Below, in pieces: positions 21,207 to 33,749 of a stretch of 64,000 nt of DNA (positions are counted from its first letter, which is position 1; each line of letters opens with the position of its first letter). Source of the stretch: Adineta ricciae (lineage: Eukaryota; Rotifera; Eurotatoria; Adinetida; Adinetidae); contig CAJNOJ010000462.1 of the NCBI GenBank assembly GCA_905250025.1, positions 1-64,000 of the forward strand. The letters run 5' to 3'. Under the pieces are notes generated by a model, which saw only the letters and a list, made by a program, of their open reading frames with translations, was not told where the DNA came from and made no database searches. Made by a program: the position numbers and the translations under genes.

Positions 21207-22980
21207 ATGGACGGATTACCAGTGGAAATAATACATCGTATTTTTGATCATCTCGAAGCATCGACAATCTTGTTCTCAATACAAGTACTCTCACGATCAT
21301 TTCGATCGATGGTAAATTCATACAATCGATTTTCATTGAACTTCAAAAAACTTTCTCAACAACATTTTCGTCTTCTTTGTCGACTGCTGAGCCCACAACA
21401 GATAATTTCATTGACGTTTGCAAATGAGTTCGACGAATCAAATGAGATCTATTTGTTTCTCTCAAGTATCCTTCGTCTTCAATCTTTTACTCGACTTCAA
21501 AATTTAACTCTGGAACAAATTGATGAATATCAGTTGCAGTTTTTGTTGAAACGTCTCAATCTTGCTTCCATTAGATCATTCACTGTAAGCATTAGAAAAT
21601 ATGATAAACAACTTGTCCGTATCACGGAGAGCTTACTTACGTCGATATTTATACAACCAACACTTCGCCAGTTAAATCTCTCGTTGAAAGAACGCCACAT
21701 ATTCTACGTGAACTGCAAACTTATTTCCACAATTCGACGTTTGTTGATTTGCAATTACAACATTATCGATAATCTGCATGAAATATTTTTGTGTTGTCCT
21801 CATTTACATACCGTCGTCCTCAAGTATTGGCACCACCGAGGCCATCTTGGGAGGATATCGGGATATAAACTGCGGAGCACTTTTCAACAAATACGATCAC
21901 TAAGTATTGAAAATTTTCGCGCAACTATTGATACAATTGAATCACTTCTGTCGCTAGTACCGTCATTGAACTATCTGAAGCTTGTTGGTAGATCCGAAGA
22001 TTGCATAGTTGATGGTTCTCGTTGGGAACATCTTCTACAGACAAGTTTACCTCAATTAAACAAATTTGAGTTCTTCTTTCACCAATATTCCAACCATAAT
22101 AAAACATTAGATGAACTCAATTACATTCATGCCGCATTTCAAACACCGTTCTGGATCGACCATAAACAATGGTTTACTATATTCGGATATACTACTGCAA
22201 GCAAAACTGATATTCGTATCTACACCATACCAATTTGTACGAGTGCATTCACCTATGACCTGCAATGGACACAATTTCCTTCACCTACATTAACAGCAAT
22301 GACAATGAAAAACGATACTGTGAAAGAAATAACCGTAGAGCTACGCGAATATAATGACAGAGGTATTGAAAAGAAAGTATGTAGATTTGAATAAACTTAA
22401 TTTCAATACATGTCCTAGTTGTTCGTAGGAAACAATGAAGAACTATTTTCATTTTGACAAAGTTACTTGTTTAACACTTAATCTTTCTTCACAAGAACAT
22501 ATACTATTATTGGCATCGATTTTTGTAACTATTGATATTACAAACATCATGCAGATGACAATTAGTGGTTTTTCGATGCCACCTGATGCTCTATTGAAAT
22601 TATTGAATTTCTGCTTCGAAAAAGCACATAATCTTCGTTCTTTGGCGATTGGTGATTTTTCTTATGAATCCGACAGTGATATACCGTTTGAAGGTATATG
22701 TTCGATTCTTCCACGTCAACTACAACACTTGGATATAAATATTGTCGATATAGAACAAATCAAGATGCTTCTAGAGCGTTGTAAAAATTTATTAACGCTG
22801 AAACTTGGTGTTAGACTACATATGATTGCAGGCATCAAGCAATGGTTCGATGATAATACAATAAACTCGATGTACTCTGATGGCTATTACTTAGTATTTG
22901 TGTGGCTTGGGAAAATGAACATTGAATGTACAAAGAACGAAATGGTTAAGAAACGCATGAAAATCGATTCATCATCATAA
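21207..22980 (+). CDS. F-box / LRR-like protein, copy 1, two exons
   Basis: Exons 21207-22376 and 22429-22980 are joined by a 52-bp intron (phase 0); 573 residues. It starts at MDGLPVEIIHRIFDHLEAST because the paralogue at 42544 begins at the same place (MDALPVEVLHRVFDFLDAQT) and the frame upstream is not conserved. Residues ~4-45 are an F-box (LPVEIIHRIFDHL..LSRSFRSMVNSY), which would bind Skp1 in an SCF ubiquitin ligase. The rest is irregular LRR-like repeats (QSFTRLQNLTLEQI, PHLHTVVLKY, VPSLNYLKLVG) that would choose the substrate. The invariant QTPFWIDHKQWFTIF and IRIYTIPICT blocks recur in every relative here, so they are family hallmarks. Several relics of this family lie nearby, pointing to ongoing expansion and loss. 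Confidence 0.8.
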
Positions 22981-25900
22981 TACGTTCACATAGAATGAGG
23001 GTGAATGGGATGATTTTGAGATGATGTTAGCGTTGTATGAAAAGAATTAAGGAGTATTTTTTAGAGCTGCAAGAAAGAAAGCTTTTTTCGTCCAAAGTAC
23101 CTGGAACATTCGGTATCCTTCAAACAAGGTAGGAATCACAGTATTGTCTTTACCGATAGTAACATACTTTCGATGACGTCTTTTATGAAAGATTCAAATG
23201 AATTCCGATCATTACTTTATTCCAAGTAGTAATTCACAGTTCATGGCACTAAGATACGGTGCTTTGTTGTCCTTCCTCACATGCTGCCTTCTATATGAAA
23301 TCATACTTGTGTTTTACTTTCTCTCTTTCTGGCATCAGGTGACTCCGATTGAGGAATAATTGAGAGAAATTTTTATCTTCCCTGTTATGTTGCTTTGATA
23401 GTGCGTTGGAGTGTGATCGTTTCCTAGTCCGAGTTCCTTTTTCATGATATATATAGTCACATGTGAATGAGACTTTCTCAGGGAAAAAGCTCTTCTTCAG
23501 CACGAAAATTTAAACATTCGTTCGACATGTCATTAATAGAATAGATGAAAACTTAACCTAAACACATAACTTTACTAGTCAAAAATATAGATTATGTGAT
23601 CCTGTGGATGCCCGCAGCAACGCTTGTGCAGGATATAAGAGAGATTTTGGACGGCTGTGTTAAAGAGGTTCATTTTTAACATTTGTTGCCGACTTGTTTT
23701 CTCTAAGTTCTCTTGAAAGTCGGTGATTATAGGCAATTATGGACATAACTCATCAAACTGTTGGTACTATTAGCGAGAAAAGCCGTCATGATATCTAAAA
23801 AAGTTGGATGATTGTGTTGGTTACATAAATTACAGATATCCAATGCATCCTCACTCGTAGATGGAACCGGTCCCGGTCTACCCGTCTACTGGCTTTTCCG
23901 GTTTAAGTTTTCTATTTTTCAGCTTTCATCATAGAGACGGATTGAACGCTGTTATTGGTCCTGGTTGTAACTCTACAGAGGTTTTCTAATAAGATTTCAT
24001 TGGAACTTTATAAAAGCGAATTAAAGAGAACATTTTCAACATATTCGTTATCCTTATAAACAATTCGGGATGTGTTAATCATCAGCCCAAAGAGGAATAT
24101 TTTACCGGTAGATCAGCCGGTCCGGCCGGTCTAAAGAAGTCAGACCGGTTCCATCTATGCTCCACTCTGATCCTCAAGATAATGGCTTTAGATCAATGAT
24201 TAGTTACTTTGCTGAGGTATTTTTTATATTTGAACAAAATTATGTTGAATATATCTAGTAATAAACTTGAATAAATTTTCCGAAAAAACTTTGTCCTATT
24301 AAATCATATGGATATCACGTTCAAACCAGAATTTATTTCAATCCTATTAATTCAATTCCAAAGCCATACTCAACAATACTCCTTGAATCAATTTATTTTA
24401 CGCTGAAATCTTTGTGCATACAGTTCCTATTTGTGTAAAATGTGTTCATCTTAGCATAGAGGTGACTCAAAGTGAGTAATATTCAATAGAGCGCTTCGAT
24501 TTTTAAGATTATTCAAGACGTATAAGATGACATGAATGAAAATCTCGTTCAAATTTACGTTCATATTCCATTTCCATTTCAAGAATATATTTTCAACGGA
24601 ATTTTAAATAAATTTTTGCAATTCATCACAAATGTTATATGGTTTGATCTTGATTTTGTTTTGCAAGGTTCATTTCAATTTCTACTGTTTTCTCCGGTGT
24701 AGACATATGATTTTGAATAATATATCTCAAGTTACCTTGACTCACTCACTGACTTGTTGAAAATGAAAATACAGATTAACGGATATAAGCGTAAAAAATT
24801 ACTTCGATATGTATCATTGTATGGAATTTTGAAAGAGTTATCGTTTATATTTATTCAGTTGTTTTGTGATCGGACAAGACCAACAAAGTTTTAAGCTTTT
24901 CCGTACAGTGATTGTATACATCTGTAACTTCATCAGAAAAAGGAATAAAATGATCTCATACGTACCATGTGCCGTTCAGTATATAAGAGAGAAAAGATTG
25001 AAGTGTATGAGTTTTTTTGGTAATCATTACTGCTGTGCAAACAACGAAACGAAAAGCTTTTAAGTTATTTGCGATATGTGAAGTGAACACACATATTTTT
25101 CTTCTTGCTAGCAAGCAAATAATCATATCAATCTTACGTATTATAGATGGATTTACTAAGTCGGGGTCCAAATAAAGAAAATCTTACTTTGAGAAAATTA
25201 TGAAAATACGTACCGTGTTGTTGTGATGACTGTCGATGCAGAAGCAACGAACCAGTGCGAGAGAGACCGTGATGTTTATTGATGTAGAACCAACGAGCAA
25301 GAGAGCGAGAGAGAGATCACACACACTAGCATAAACGCTCTTTTCCCTATATATACTGCATATATGACTCAAGAATCTCAAGTCATACGCAAATGACTCA
25401 ATCATCATGAGCACATACACATGACTCATGGCAGAATGCCATGACAGTTGTGAAACGATTTTGTGCATTTTACATGTGAAGTTGATCAATTTGTAGCAGA
25501 GATAACACTCGCATACTTGTAATACGTAAGCTAACGGGTCAGAGAGGGAAATCGAGAGCGATATTACTTCATTATTATGGAATATTAGCTAGATTATTTT
25601 TTAGAGTAATTCTCTTATTTCAAGTGTGATTAAGTGAAACTGAAAGTCTAGAAACATTTTGAAGCATGAAACTGCTGAATGATATTAGTATACGCCCGTG
25701 TGAATATTTTCATACACATCTCTTTAGAGAGTAATATACGGAAACGTTAGTTCTCTAAACATAAATTGGATGTGAAAAATCTTAATTGGATTAACTTCCG
25801 CCCATAACCATATTGAATTTCTTCGAGAAAATAATCACCGAATTCGTAGGGTGATTGCTATCCTATAATTATCCATATGTTTTTCATCCAAGACAAACAA

Positions 25901-26058
25901 ACACATATATTTTGCTATTTTCACATCACTCTATCATCAGTTAAAATAATAAAGAAGACTATAAATAAAGCAAACAAAACGTATAATGCGTTTACATAAA
26001 AAAGAAAAACAAAATTACGCGAAAAAATCAAGACTCCAGCAATAGAAAAAGCTGTAGC
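22981..26058. other. 3-kb gene-poor stretch with repeats
   Basis: No gene supported. About 23130-23245 is related to about 31245-31385 (both contain ATCTTCACCGATAGTAACAT-like sequence and a TTATTCCAAGTAG block), one upstream of F-box debris and one downstream of an F-box gene. A MITE-like element is listed separately. At ~25230-25320 two diverged 35-bp GA-rich units lie in tandem, followed by CATATATACTGCATATATG and several ATGACTCA sites. Confidence 0.5.
23858..24157. mobile_element. MITE-like non-autonomous element
   Basis: Terminal inverted repeats TAGATGGAACCGGTC (23858-23872) and GACCGGTTCCATCTA (24143-24157), 15 of 15 matching, bound a ~300-bp non-coding block with extra CCGGT motifs near both ends. 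No transposase. Target-site duplications are not evident, so the class is unknown. Confidence 0.55.
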
Positions 26059-28110
26059 TTATACATTATGAATTTTAAGTATCGATTCTACGCTTTCTCT
26101 ACAAATCGGGCAAAATCTACATTCTTGCTGCATTTTAGTAGCACAGCCGTGACAAAATCCTTTGTGTCCACATGGCACAAGAGCATAATTTTTCTTAGCT
26201 CCCATACATATAACACATTCATCGTCATTGCTAGTAACGTCACCTATATTAGTTTTCTGATCTGATACTTTCGACGTGACGTTTGAAGAGGATGTTGAAT
26301 CATGAGACAACGATATCTTTTCCAGTTCACTGTTACAGACTATGCAAATCGTGAAGGATGGAAATAAAACATGCCTGAATAAGTCGGCATACATATCTGT
26401 GATACGTAATAAAGGAACTCTAGGTTTTCTTTTGAGGCAACACTTGCAAATCAATCTCCCACTAATAGGAGGAATACTGTTATAAGATGCTTCCTTTAGG
26501 CATGATTTGAAACTAATAATTTTTTCCTGTGGATTTTTTCTTAAAGCGTCCAAAAATTCAATTGTCAAGGTAATAAACTTCTCTAATTCTTTCTCGCTAA
26601 TCTGTTCGGTATCCCTGCTAATAAAGTCGCCATCCCAAGTTATTGTCGATGACATTCCGAACAGAGATGAAATCCAAGAAACGTTTTTAATTCCTTCTGA
26701 TGTGCGATGGCGTGGATGCGCACCTTTATGCTGATAGCAGTAAACAGGATTACCTGAAGCGCTAGTCCCACTGCCGGTATAAATCGCCTCACAGGGTCTA
26801 TAGGCATCTAGCATTTCCCACATCGATAGCATCTTTACTGTGCATATTTCTCGTATAACACGTTCAGATAAAATTTCCTTTCGTCGAAGTAATACGATAG
26901 CTACATTTCGAGAAAAAACTTTTAGAGCGAAATCTCTGCAAGATCGAAAGTGTTGTGCTGTATGAATAGATTCTTGTTTATATGTATAGTCGAAAAATTT
27001 TTTAGCACAGAACTGGTCATCATTATCTTCATCCATCGAATCAGTTATTTGGGAAAGTAGAGAATGTATTGAGACCGGTTCTCCGTTAGAAACACTATCT
27101 AGAACACGTTTTAATAAAAAAAGCCACTGAGCATGAGTAATTAAGCGTTTTCGATCTTCTAAAATAGCTTCTTTAATAATGTTCCTCAACTCAATAATTT
27201 GTTCCTTAAATATAGCTTCCCCATCTAGTACACCGACTCCTTTTACCTTTTGCAACTGGTCAGTATGCGGTAAGCGTATACAGTAAATTTTTGAAAAGTA
27301 CTTTTCTAAATTACCGGTCTCTCGATGATGAATACGAAAAAATTCATTAGTAACTTCTTTAACGCCGAATTTTTTGGCTAGCGAACACTTGTTTTCGATA
27401 ATAATCAAAACTGGTAAATACGGAACATTAGTAATATTCGTATTTGCACTTAGAGTGAACTCATAACAACGGTTAAGGTAATCAGCAGAAATAAGTTCTT
27501 CTTTACCTATCAGAATTACAATATTGCTCAAAACGTAAGCCAGTTTAGGAAAATATTCAGTCACAGCTTTACGTCGTTCTTTCGCATATTCTCTGCTTAA
27601 TCCAACATGCTCGGCGAAGAATCGACGTGCATGTAACATTGAAGGAAAAGATGAGCCTTTCTCGCCTTCATAATCTAGTACCAACATTTTTTCTGCCAGA
27701 TCGGTTGTTATTTCGCTTTTATAACAATTAATGTTTCCTGTCGTACTACTTTCTATTTCACTTTCATCGATAGTTTGTGGGCCATTTTCAGGATTTTCTA
27801 ACAACATTTTTGTCACAAAACTTTTACCAGCTGTTGTATTACCGAGCAAGCTAACCACAAATACATTGTTTTCGTCAGATATGTTATTGCTTTCAGTTGC
27901 ACTTTGCCATTGATTATTAAAGCCTTGACCCAACAAAAGACTCCATTTCTTAGTATCCTTATTCTTGTCAAGTGCAACTAATTCATTAATTTGTTCAATT
28001 GCAGCAGCCTCAATAACTTTTTTATCGGTAATAGGTGTCTTCAAGTTTTTATCTGTAGTTGCCTCTTCTTCTTGATCAACAGAGTCTGCTATCATTCCTG
28101 ATGTCGCCAT
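26059..28110 (-). CDS. P-loop GTPase-like protein with C-terminal RING finger
   Basis: A single 683-codon frame; an acceptor-like TTCTATCATTTAG just upstream suggests a 5'-UTR intron. Residues ~85-97 read VSLLGNTTAGKSF, a G1/Walker A loop (GNTTAGKS). VLDYEGEKGSS at ~147 fits a DxEG-type G3 as in GBP/atlastin-like large GTPases, and IIENKCS at ~238 could be a weak G4 (N-K-x-x). The middle has no clear domain apart from a Cys/His cluster (YCYQHKGAHPRHR) and CKCCLKRKP..CIVC. Residues ~630-670 form a C3HC4 RING: CVICMGAKK, PCGHKGFCHGC, CRFCPICRE, similar to the RINGs of IAP/MIB proteins, so E3 ubiquitin ligase activity is likely. A GTPase switch joined to a ligase suggests a large-GTPase sensor, possibly immune-like (inference). 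Confidence 0.75.
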   Translation of the reverse strand: MATSGMIADSVDQEEEATTDKNLKTPITDKKVIEAAAIEQINELVALDKNKDTKKWSLLLGQGFNNQWQSATESNNISDENNVFVVSLLGNTTAGKSFVTKMLLENPENGPQTIDESEIESSTTGNINCYKSEITTDLAEKMLVLDYEGEKGSSFPSMLHARRFFAEHVGLSREYAKERRKAVTEYFPKLAYVLSNIVILIGKEELISADYLNRCYEFTLSANTNITNVPYLPVLIIIENKCSLAKKFGVKEVTNEFFRIHHRETGNLEKYFSKIYCIRLPHTDQLQKVKGVGVLDGEAIFKEQIIELRNIIKEAILEDRKRLITHAQWLFLLKRVLDSVSNGEPVSIHSLLSQITDSMDEDNDDQFCAKKFFDYTYKQESIHTAQHFRSCRDFALKVFSRNVAIVLLRRKEILSERVIREICTVKMLSMWEMLDAYRPCEAIYTGSGTSASGNPVYCYQHKGAHPRHRTSEGIKNVSWISSLFGMSSTITWDGDFISRDTEQISEKELEKFITLTIEFLDALRKNPQEKIISFKSCLKEASYNSIPPISGRLICKCCLKRKPRVPLLRITDMYADLFRHVLFPSFTICIVCNSELEKISLSHDSTSSSNVTSKVSDQKTNIGDVTSNDDECVICMGAKKNYALVPCGHKGFCHGCATKMQQECRFCPICRESVESILKIHNV

Positions 28111-30350
28111 ATTTTGTATCTAAATGATAGAAAAAAATGAAATTAATAAATCATAAATATCGACGGTAAACTATTGAGAGTTAGCAACAGTATATGAAAT
28201 GTTGGAGAGAATTGAAAACAGGATGGTCCATGTTTTCATGCCTAATTGCCCCCTAAAACTAAATTTTACTCTTAGTCCGCGTGCTACACAGTAACTTTAC
28301 TTTTATAGATAAAATTTGTTGTGTAAATGTAAACTCATCGTACGCATATGAATTTTTTCATTCTTTTAAGGTATTTATTTTATCCAGAAAATCCCAAACA
28401 CAGCAGGTTCTTTTAATAAATATGAAAACCTTCTTTAGAGATGTTGAAGCTGAAATTCACTGAAAACACGAGTGGATTCTGCTCATCCTTGAACTGTAGC
28501 AAAAATTTCAGAACGATCAAATGCATCCCTCAGAAATTCTTGTCTGAACAGATGAGCTATCTTCACCAATTGCAGAAATCAGACATTTGTACACATATAC
28601 TTATCGACATCGTTGTCGTGATATGCCAGCATGCTGCAAAAAAATCTACGCGTGATTTCAAAACTCTGATGACGATTTGATTTGAGAAGAGTTTATAAAA
28701 TGTGATAAATGAAGAGATAAACAGAATTATACTTTCAGCAGCCATGATCCTTTAGAATTCTAATAAAAAAATCTGAATTCTGCAGTCCCTCAATCTTCTA
28801 AATGAAGCAATAATTATCAGTATAGAAAGTTTACCTGATGTTTTGATTAATTTTCAGCTTATTTCAAATAATTTAAATAGGCCACCAAAAACGAGTTTTC
28901 TTTCCACCAGAAGCACCGCAATCAAGTTCGAATAATTTGATAAATAATTGATTTCGATAGAAATCTGAAAACCAAAGAATATGCACATACCATCTGTTTC
29001 TTTTTGTAGGAAATCTTTTCGTTTATGGGGTTTTATCTATTACGAAGAAGCTAATAGGCTTTTACTCATATTCTTTTTATTAAACATTTACTAGAACCAA
29101 TTGTTTCATAAAAAACATGAAATAATCTAGTAGAATATTCGCTCACTTTATCGTCTTTGCAAAGAAACCGTGATAGCTCAACACGAAATCTACTTACAAA
29201 ATTTCTAGACTTTTTTCTATGTACTACGATGTTTATATAAGTGAAAGAATTAAGGTAAGAAAAATATCGATAGGCGTTTACATGGGTCTCTACCATCCCT
29301 ATATGAAGTATTTCCTATCAACGTGGTAGAAACCCGATGGAGACACTGACTGATAACGTCGTAAAAGAGAAAGAGAAAGAGAAAAGGAACGATGTGTATT
29401 TTTATGTTTGGTCGTGATAAGAAGAGCCACTTGTTATTGGTATATTACAGTGTATGTATATGTAGATAGGCGTTTAAAGCACATGTATTCTACAATACCA
29501 ACCAGGATTGATAAAAGGAAAAAGCCAACAAAATATGTGGGGAAAATGATGTAGAGATAAAGAAATCACGCGTTTTGGTAAACCGACAATTAACGAAAAA
29601 CGTTTCTATGCATCGACAAAATTTCTTATTTATAGAATAACGATTGTGGCGCCGTTGACTGTTTACAACCTGGCTTGGTAACAACTATTCTCAGTTATAC
29701 AGGAAAATATAGGACCGTGAAAACAGCAATTTTTTACGACTTCAACCAAAGTAAAGGAAGTGTATAGAATCTTTTTTTAAGAAATAGTCCATGAGTGGCT
29801 CAAGCATAATAATACTCTAAAAAATGTGACCCCATCCCTCCTTTTTTATCATTGCAAATGAAAAAGCATCATCGAAAACTACTACACCAATTTCCAGCTC
29901 ATTGGGACTTACCTTTCAAGTGTTATGAACCTCACACTGAGCAACGATTGACAACGTGAAACAAATCACGTAGGATATCCAGAACGAGTAATCCGGGATC
30001 CTTTCGGAAACCCTACTGAATCTGATGAATTCCAGCAGAAATCCGACAGGATTCCTGTTGGGAATCGCCGGAATTCTTGGTGCAGAAATCTAACCGGCAG
30101 TGGTCAGATGTCAGATCCGATAGTCCGAAAACTCCGAAACCGATAGAATCCAGTAGGTTTTTCACAGGTTTTCTTGAGGATGTGGATGTGGGTGGAATTG
30201 AAAAACTTTGTGATTAAAATCGATAGAGCTCATCGAGTTCTACTTGGACTCAGTATGGTCAGAGTTGGAACGCACTCTTGTACGAATGGGTTCCAGAAAA
30301 AGTCGAATCCTGGAGCCGAGGTACCCTACGTAACAAATAAAGATAGTTTT
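28111..30350. other. Gene-poor stretch
   Basis: About 2.2 kb without a supported gene. It contains a short GAGAAA microsatellite (~29366-29386) and, from ~29990 to 30160, sequence rich in CCGGAAT/AATCC words that resembles the hairpin region at 30600-30810 and may belong to the same repeat. Confidence 0.45.
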
Positions 30351-30353
30351 CGT

Positions 30354-30560
30354 ACGTTGTAAGAATTTATCAACGCTGAAATTTCGTGTTGGAATCTCGA
30401 TGATAAAAGAGGATAGACAGCGATTTGATGATAATACAATCAACTCAATGTGTTGATACGAATATTCTTCCATAGTCGTGTGGCTTGGGAAGATACATAT
30501 TCAACATGGAAAGAATGAAATCAAGAACAAACGCACAAAATTCCACCCATCGGCATGATC
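30354..30560 (+). pseudogene. F-box gene 3'-end fragment
   Basis: Nucleotide-level match to the last part of F-box exon 2 (about 22776-22980): GTAAGAATTTATCAACGCTG, then CGATTTGATGATAATACAAT, then GTGTGGCTTGGGAAGATACA and the Lys-rich end. It is broken by indels and a TGA. The rest of the gene is not adjacent. Confidence 0.6.
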
Positions 30561-31244
30561 TGTGTATGGAATTGAATACACTTCCCATGTCGAACGTTCC
30601 GGTATCCAGATCCCTCAGGATCCTACAGGAAAGCCCCGGAAAAAACACTGGATTCTGCAGGAAAGAACTGAAAATCGCTGGAACATGGAAACAGTATTCC
30701 GACCTGAAATTTTCGGAATTTTTCCCGTGATTTCCGGTCAGTTTTCGATCTTTTCCAACAGGAACTAACTGGAAACCATGGGGAAAAATTCCGAAAATTT
30801 CCGGTCGGAACCGGCCCGTACTCTTTGACCTGGGTTGGAATGACAGTATTTGAAACAACGAAGAGAATTCATTTTACCATATTCTGAGGTGAACTTTGCA
30901 ATAGATATTTTTAATTATATTATCCACGTTGAATTCTTCTTCTTTTCTATCATGCTGTGTCTGACAGTACTAATCAATAAGTGAAATAAATAAGCTGACA
31001 CTATGCACCAATATAGACAAGGATCTCAATGAGCTAATTCTGTGCAATGAATAGTTCAAGTGCACACTCAACGATGAGCTCAATAAATTTTGTGTCGATA
31101 TCTGGGATTCTGACGCAACTGAGATTCACTCATGTTTCTCATCTGTCTGGCATAAACAGCGAGAGTTATAAATCTTGTGAGAAGAAATACACGGCTTTAT
31201 GAGTTAAGTAGAACTTCTCATCGAGTGCATATGAAATATTTGGT
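30561..31244. other. Intergenic with repeat-like sequence
   Basis: The left part (to ~30830) is a GGAAT/TTCCG-rich repeat-like block with a hairpin (listed). The right part shows nothing recognisable. Confidence 0.45.
30699..30808. repeat. Hairpin with 28-bp inverted arms
   Basis: Left arm 30699-30726 and right arm 30781-30808 are reverse complements at 26 of 28 positions, around a 54-bp loop. Arms are built on AAATTTTCGGAATTTTTCCC-like sequence. Probably a piece of a non-autonomous element or repeat. Confidence 0.6.
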
Positions 31245-31419
31245 ATCTTTGAAACGAAGTGACAAGAGCAGCATTATCTTCACCGATAGTAACATGCTTT
31301 CGATGGCGTTTCCTGTTAATGATTGAAATAAATTCTAATCATTACTGGAATCGTATGACTTTATTCCAAGTAGCAATTCACATCTTCACTCATCCCCCCT
31401 CATCATCATCATCCCTAAT

Positions 31420-32780
31420 TCTTAAGAAAATTGATGACAGCCAGTTGGTGTTTTTGTTGAAATGTGTCAATCTGGCTTCGAAACGACGATGAGAAACATG
31501 CTAAAATGAGACAGCGATTGCTTACCTCGTTAATTACACAGCCAACACTTCGTCTTTTAGAACTTTCATTCGTGGAGCATAACATATTCCACGTGAACTG
31601 TGAACTTGTTTGCATGATTCGATACTTGTCGATTTATCATAAAATCAAGATAGACGATCTGTATTAAGTACTTCAGTACTGTCTTCATTTACATGCAGTT
31701 ACTCTTGAAGGGGAATTTGATTATGATATTTTTATGAGTTTGCCAACATTCAAATCGGGGAGAACTTTTTAACAAGTTCGGTTTCTCACTATGCAAGAAC
31801 ATAATCTGTGAAGGGATACAATTGAATTACTTCTGTCGTAGGTACCGTCATTAAATTATTTGAAACTTATTGACGACGCGCCAGATGACATGCTTCGTGA
31901 TCAATATTGGGAACAATTTATACAGACCAATTTATCTCAATTAAACAAATTTGATTTCTTTTTTCAACAGCATTTTAATGTAATGAGAACACCAGAAGAG
32001 CTCGAGTTCATCAATGCTGCATTTCAAACACCGTTTTGGATTAAACTCAAACAATGGTTTACTATATTTCAATATCACAATGAACCGACGGTAGAATTTC
32101 GCATATACACAATACCAATATGTACAAGTACGTTTCTTCACAACCCAGGATTCGCTCAACTTCCTTCTCCTGCAACATCAATGAGAACAGAACACAATAA
32201 TATTGAAGCAATAATTGTTGATAAACGCAATATCGATGATACTGCACTCGAAAGAGAAGTGTGTAAATTTGTTTGAAATTCATTTTGAGCTTCTATCTTT
32301 ATTCGTAGGATATGCGAGAGAACTATTTTCATTTTAGAAAAGTTGCTTACCTTATAGTTAATTTGTATTCATCTTGGTCAGCATTATTAGTCTCAACAAC
32401 TTTTAAGGCTATTGATATCACGAAGATAGTGCGTATAATAGCATTTTAGAACTGTATAATACCAGTCGGTGGTGCCTTGACATTCTAGGGTTCCTGTTTG
32501 GAAGAAGCACATAGTCTTCAGTCTCTGACAATTAGTAATTTTCTCTACGAAAATGGTACTCCTATACCGTTCGAAAGTATCTGTTCGATATTTCCATGTG
32601 GAGTACAACAGTTGGATATATGGATGAACAATGTGGCACAAATCAAGATAATAATACAATCGATTGAATTTATTGGGATGGATCGAAAGCAATGATCGTA
32701 TGGATTGGAAAAATAAACAATCAAAGTGCAGAGAATGAAAGCGAGAACAAACACATAAAACCCGATTCATCGTCATAATT
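31420..32780 (+). pseudogene. F-box/LRR-family pseudogene
   Basis: It aligns with the intact genes from the LRR region (KIDDSQLVFLLKCVNLAS vs QIDEYQLQFLLKRLNLAS) through the hallmark block (QTPFWIKLKQWFTIFQYHNE, IYTIPICTST) at 31860-32276, the phase-0 intron position (~32254-32310), and exon 2 down to SLTISNFLYENGTPIPFESI and the end near 32775. The F-box itself and part of the LRR are missing or shifted, and several stops and frame changes occur. Clearly dead. Confidence 0.75.
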
Positions 32781-33749
32781 AGCTTACGAATCTCAATTGT
32801 ATTTGCTAAAATACAGAATTTGAAAGAACAGAGGCTTGAGAATGTGTGATTATTATTTCCTTTCTTTTCACTTTGCATCGATACATTAGGAAAAGTAAAA
32901 GAAAATCTGAATGAAGAAAAATATCACTTGACGCTGAGAGGAGATTCACTAAAAATCAAACGGCGACATCGTAATTAAGTGTTCGTTTGGGTTCATCATT
33001 AGTTGAAATCTTCTTCCTGCGAAAAGAAATCTGATTGTTTCTCTTATTGATGAGATTCATCGAGAAACAAAAGAGATTTGTGTTTCCATTCGATCTGAAC
33101 AGTTGATCGTGAATTTTTCACATTCAATGGTGAAAGGCATCAAATTTCAAAAGATAAATATCTTAGTCTCGTCAACACATCCTCGAAACATCAAAGAAAT
33201 CAATTGAGCGTTTCTTCATTTTCTGCATATGATATCTCTCATGAAAATATCAATGAGAAAGAAATGAAATCATTTCGAAAAGCAATTTCTTTCATATGAA
33301 ACGACACAAAATCTTCATTGAACAAATCATTGGTGCCGAAATCAATAAAGAACGACGTCAAAACTTTGTTTTCCAAAAGAATAAACTGTTCATTTTTTTC
33401 GAAATATTTCAAACAAAAAATTCAATTGTGATCTCAACGAAATGTCGAACTCAATTTGGATGAAAATCTCGGATCTTCGTCCATTTGCAGATTTAACACG
33501 ATTTTTATGCGAAGGAAACTTTTTCAAATGAATTTTCAATGTTATGACAAAATCACTTTTTATCTCAAAAATACAAAGAAATTCATCGAACTGATGAAGT
33601 TCTCGCAAGAAAATTTTGATCGACTTTGCGGGAAAAATCTTCAATTTGCTTTTGTGTTTCTCGTCAAAATTTCTAAATCAATGAGAATCTTCACAAAAAC
33701 GAATCTAAAAAAATTCAAATGATTTAAAAACAAATTCATTGTCTTTTAT
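32781..33749. other. Intergenic
   Basis: AT-rich, with many AAATCTTC/GAAAATT-type words. Overlapping ORFs on both strands around 33390-33722 mirror each other and look like composition, not coding. Confidence 0.45.

Noticed and set aside
25184-25489. 101-codon minus-strand ORF
   Set aside because: It lies over short GA-rich tandem units and ATGACTCA words; the composition explains it.
33390-33722. ORFs on both strands
   Set aside because: Low-complexity AT-rich words on both strands, with no domain.
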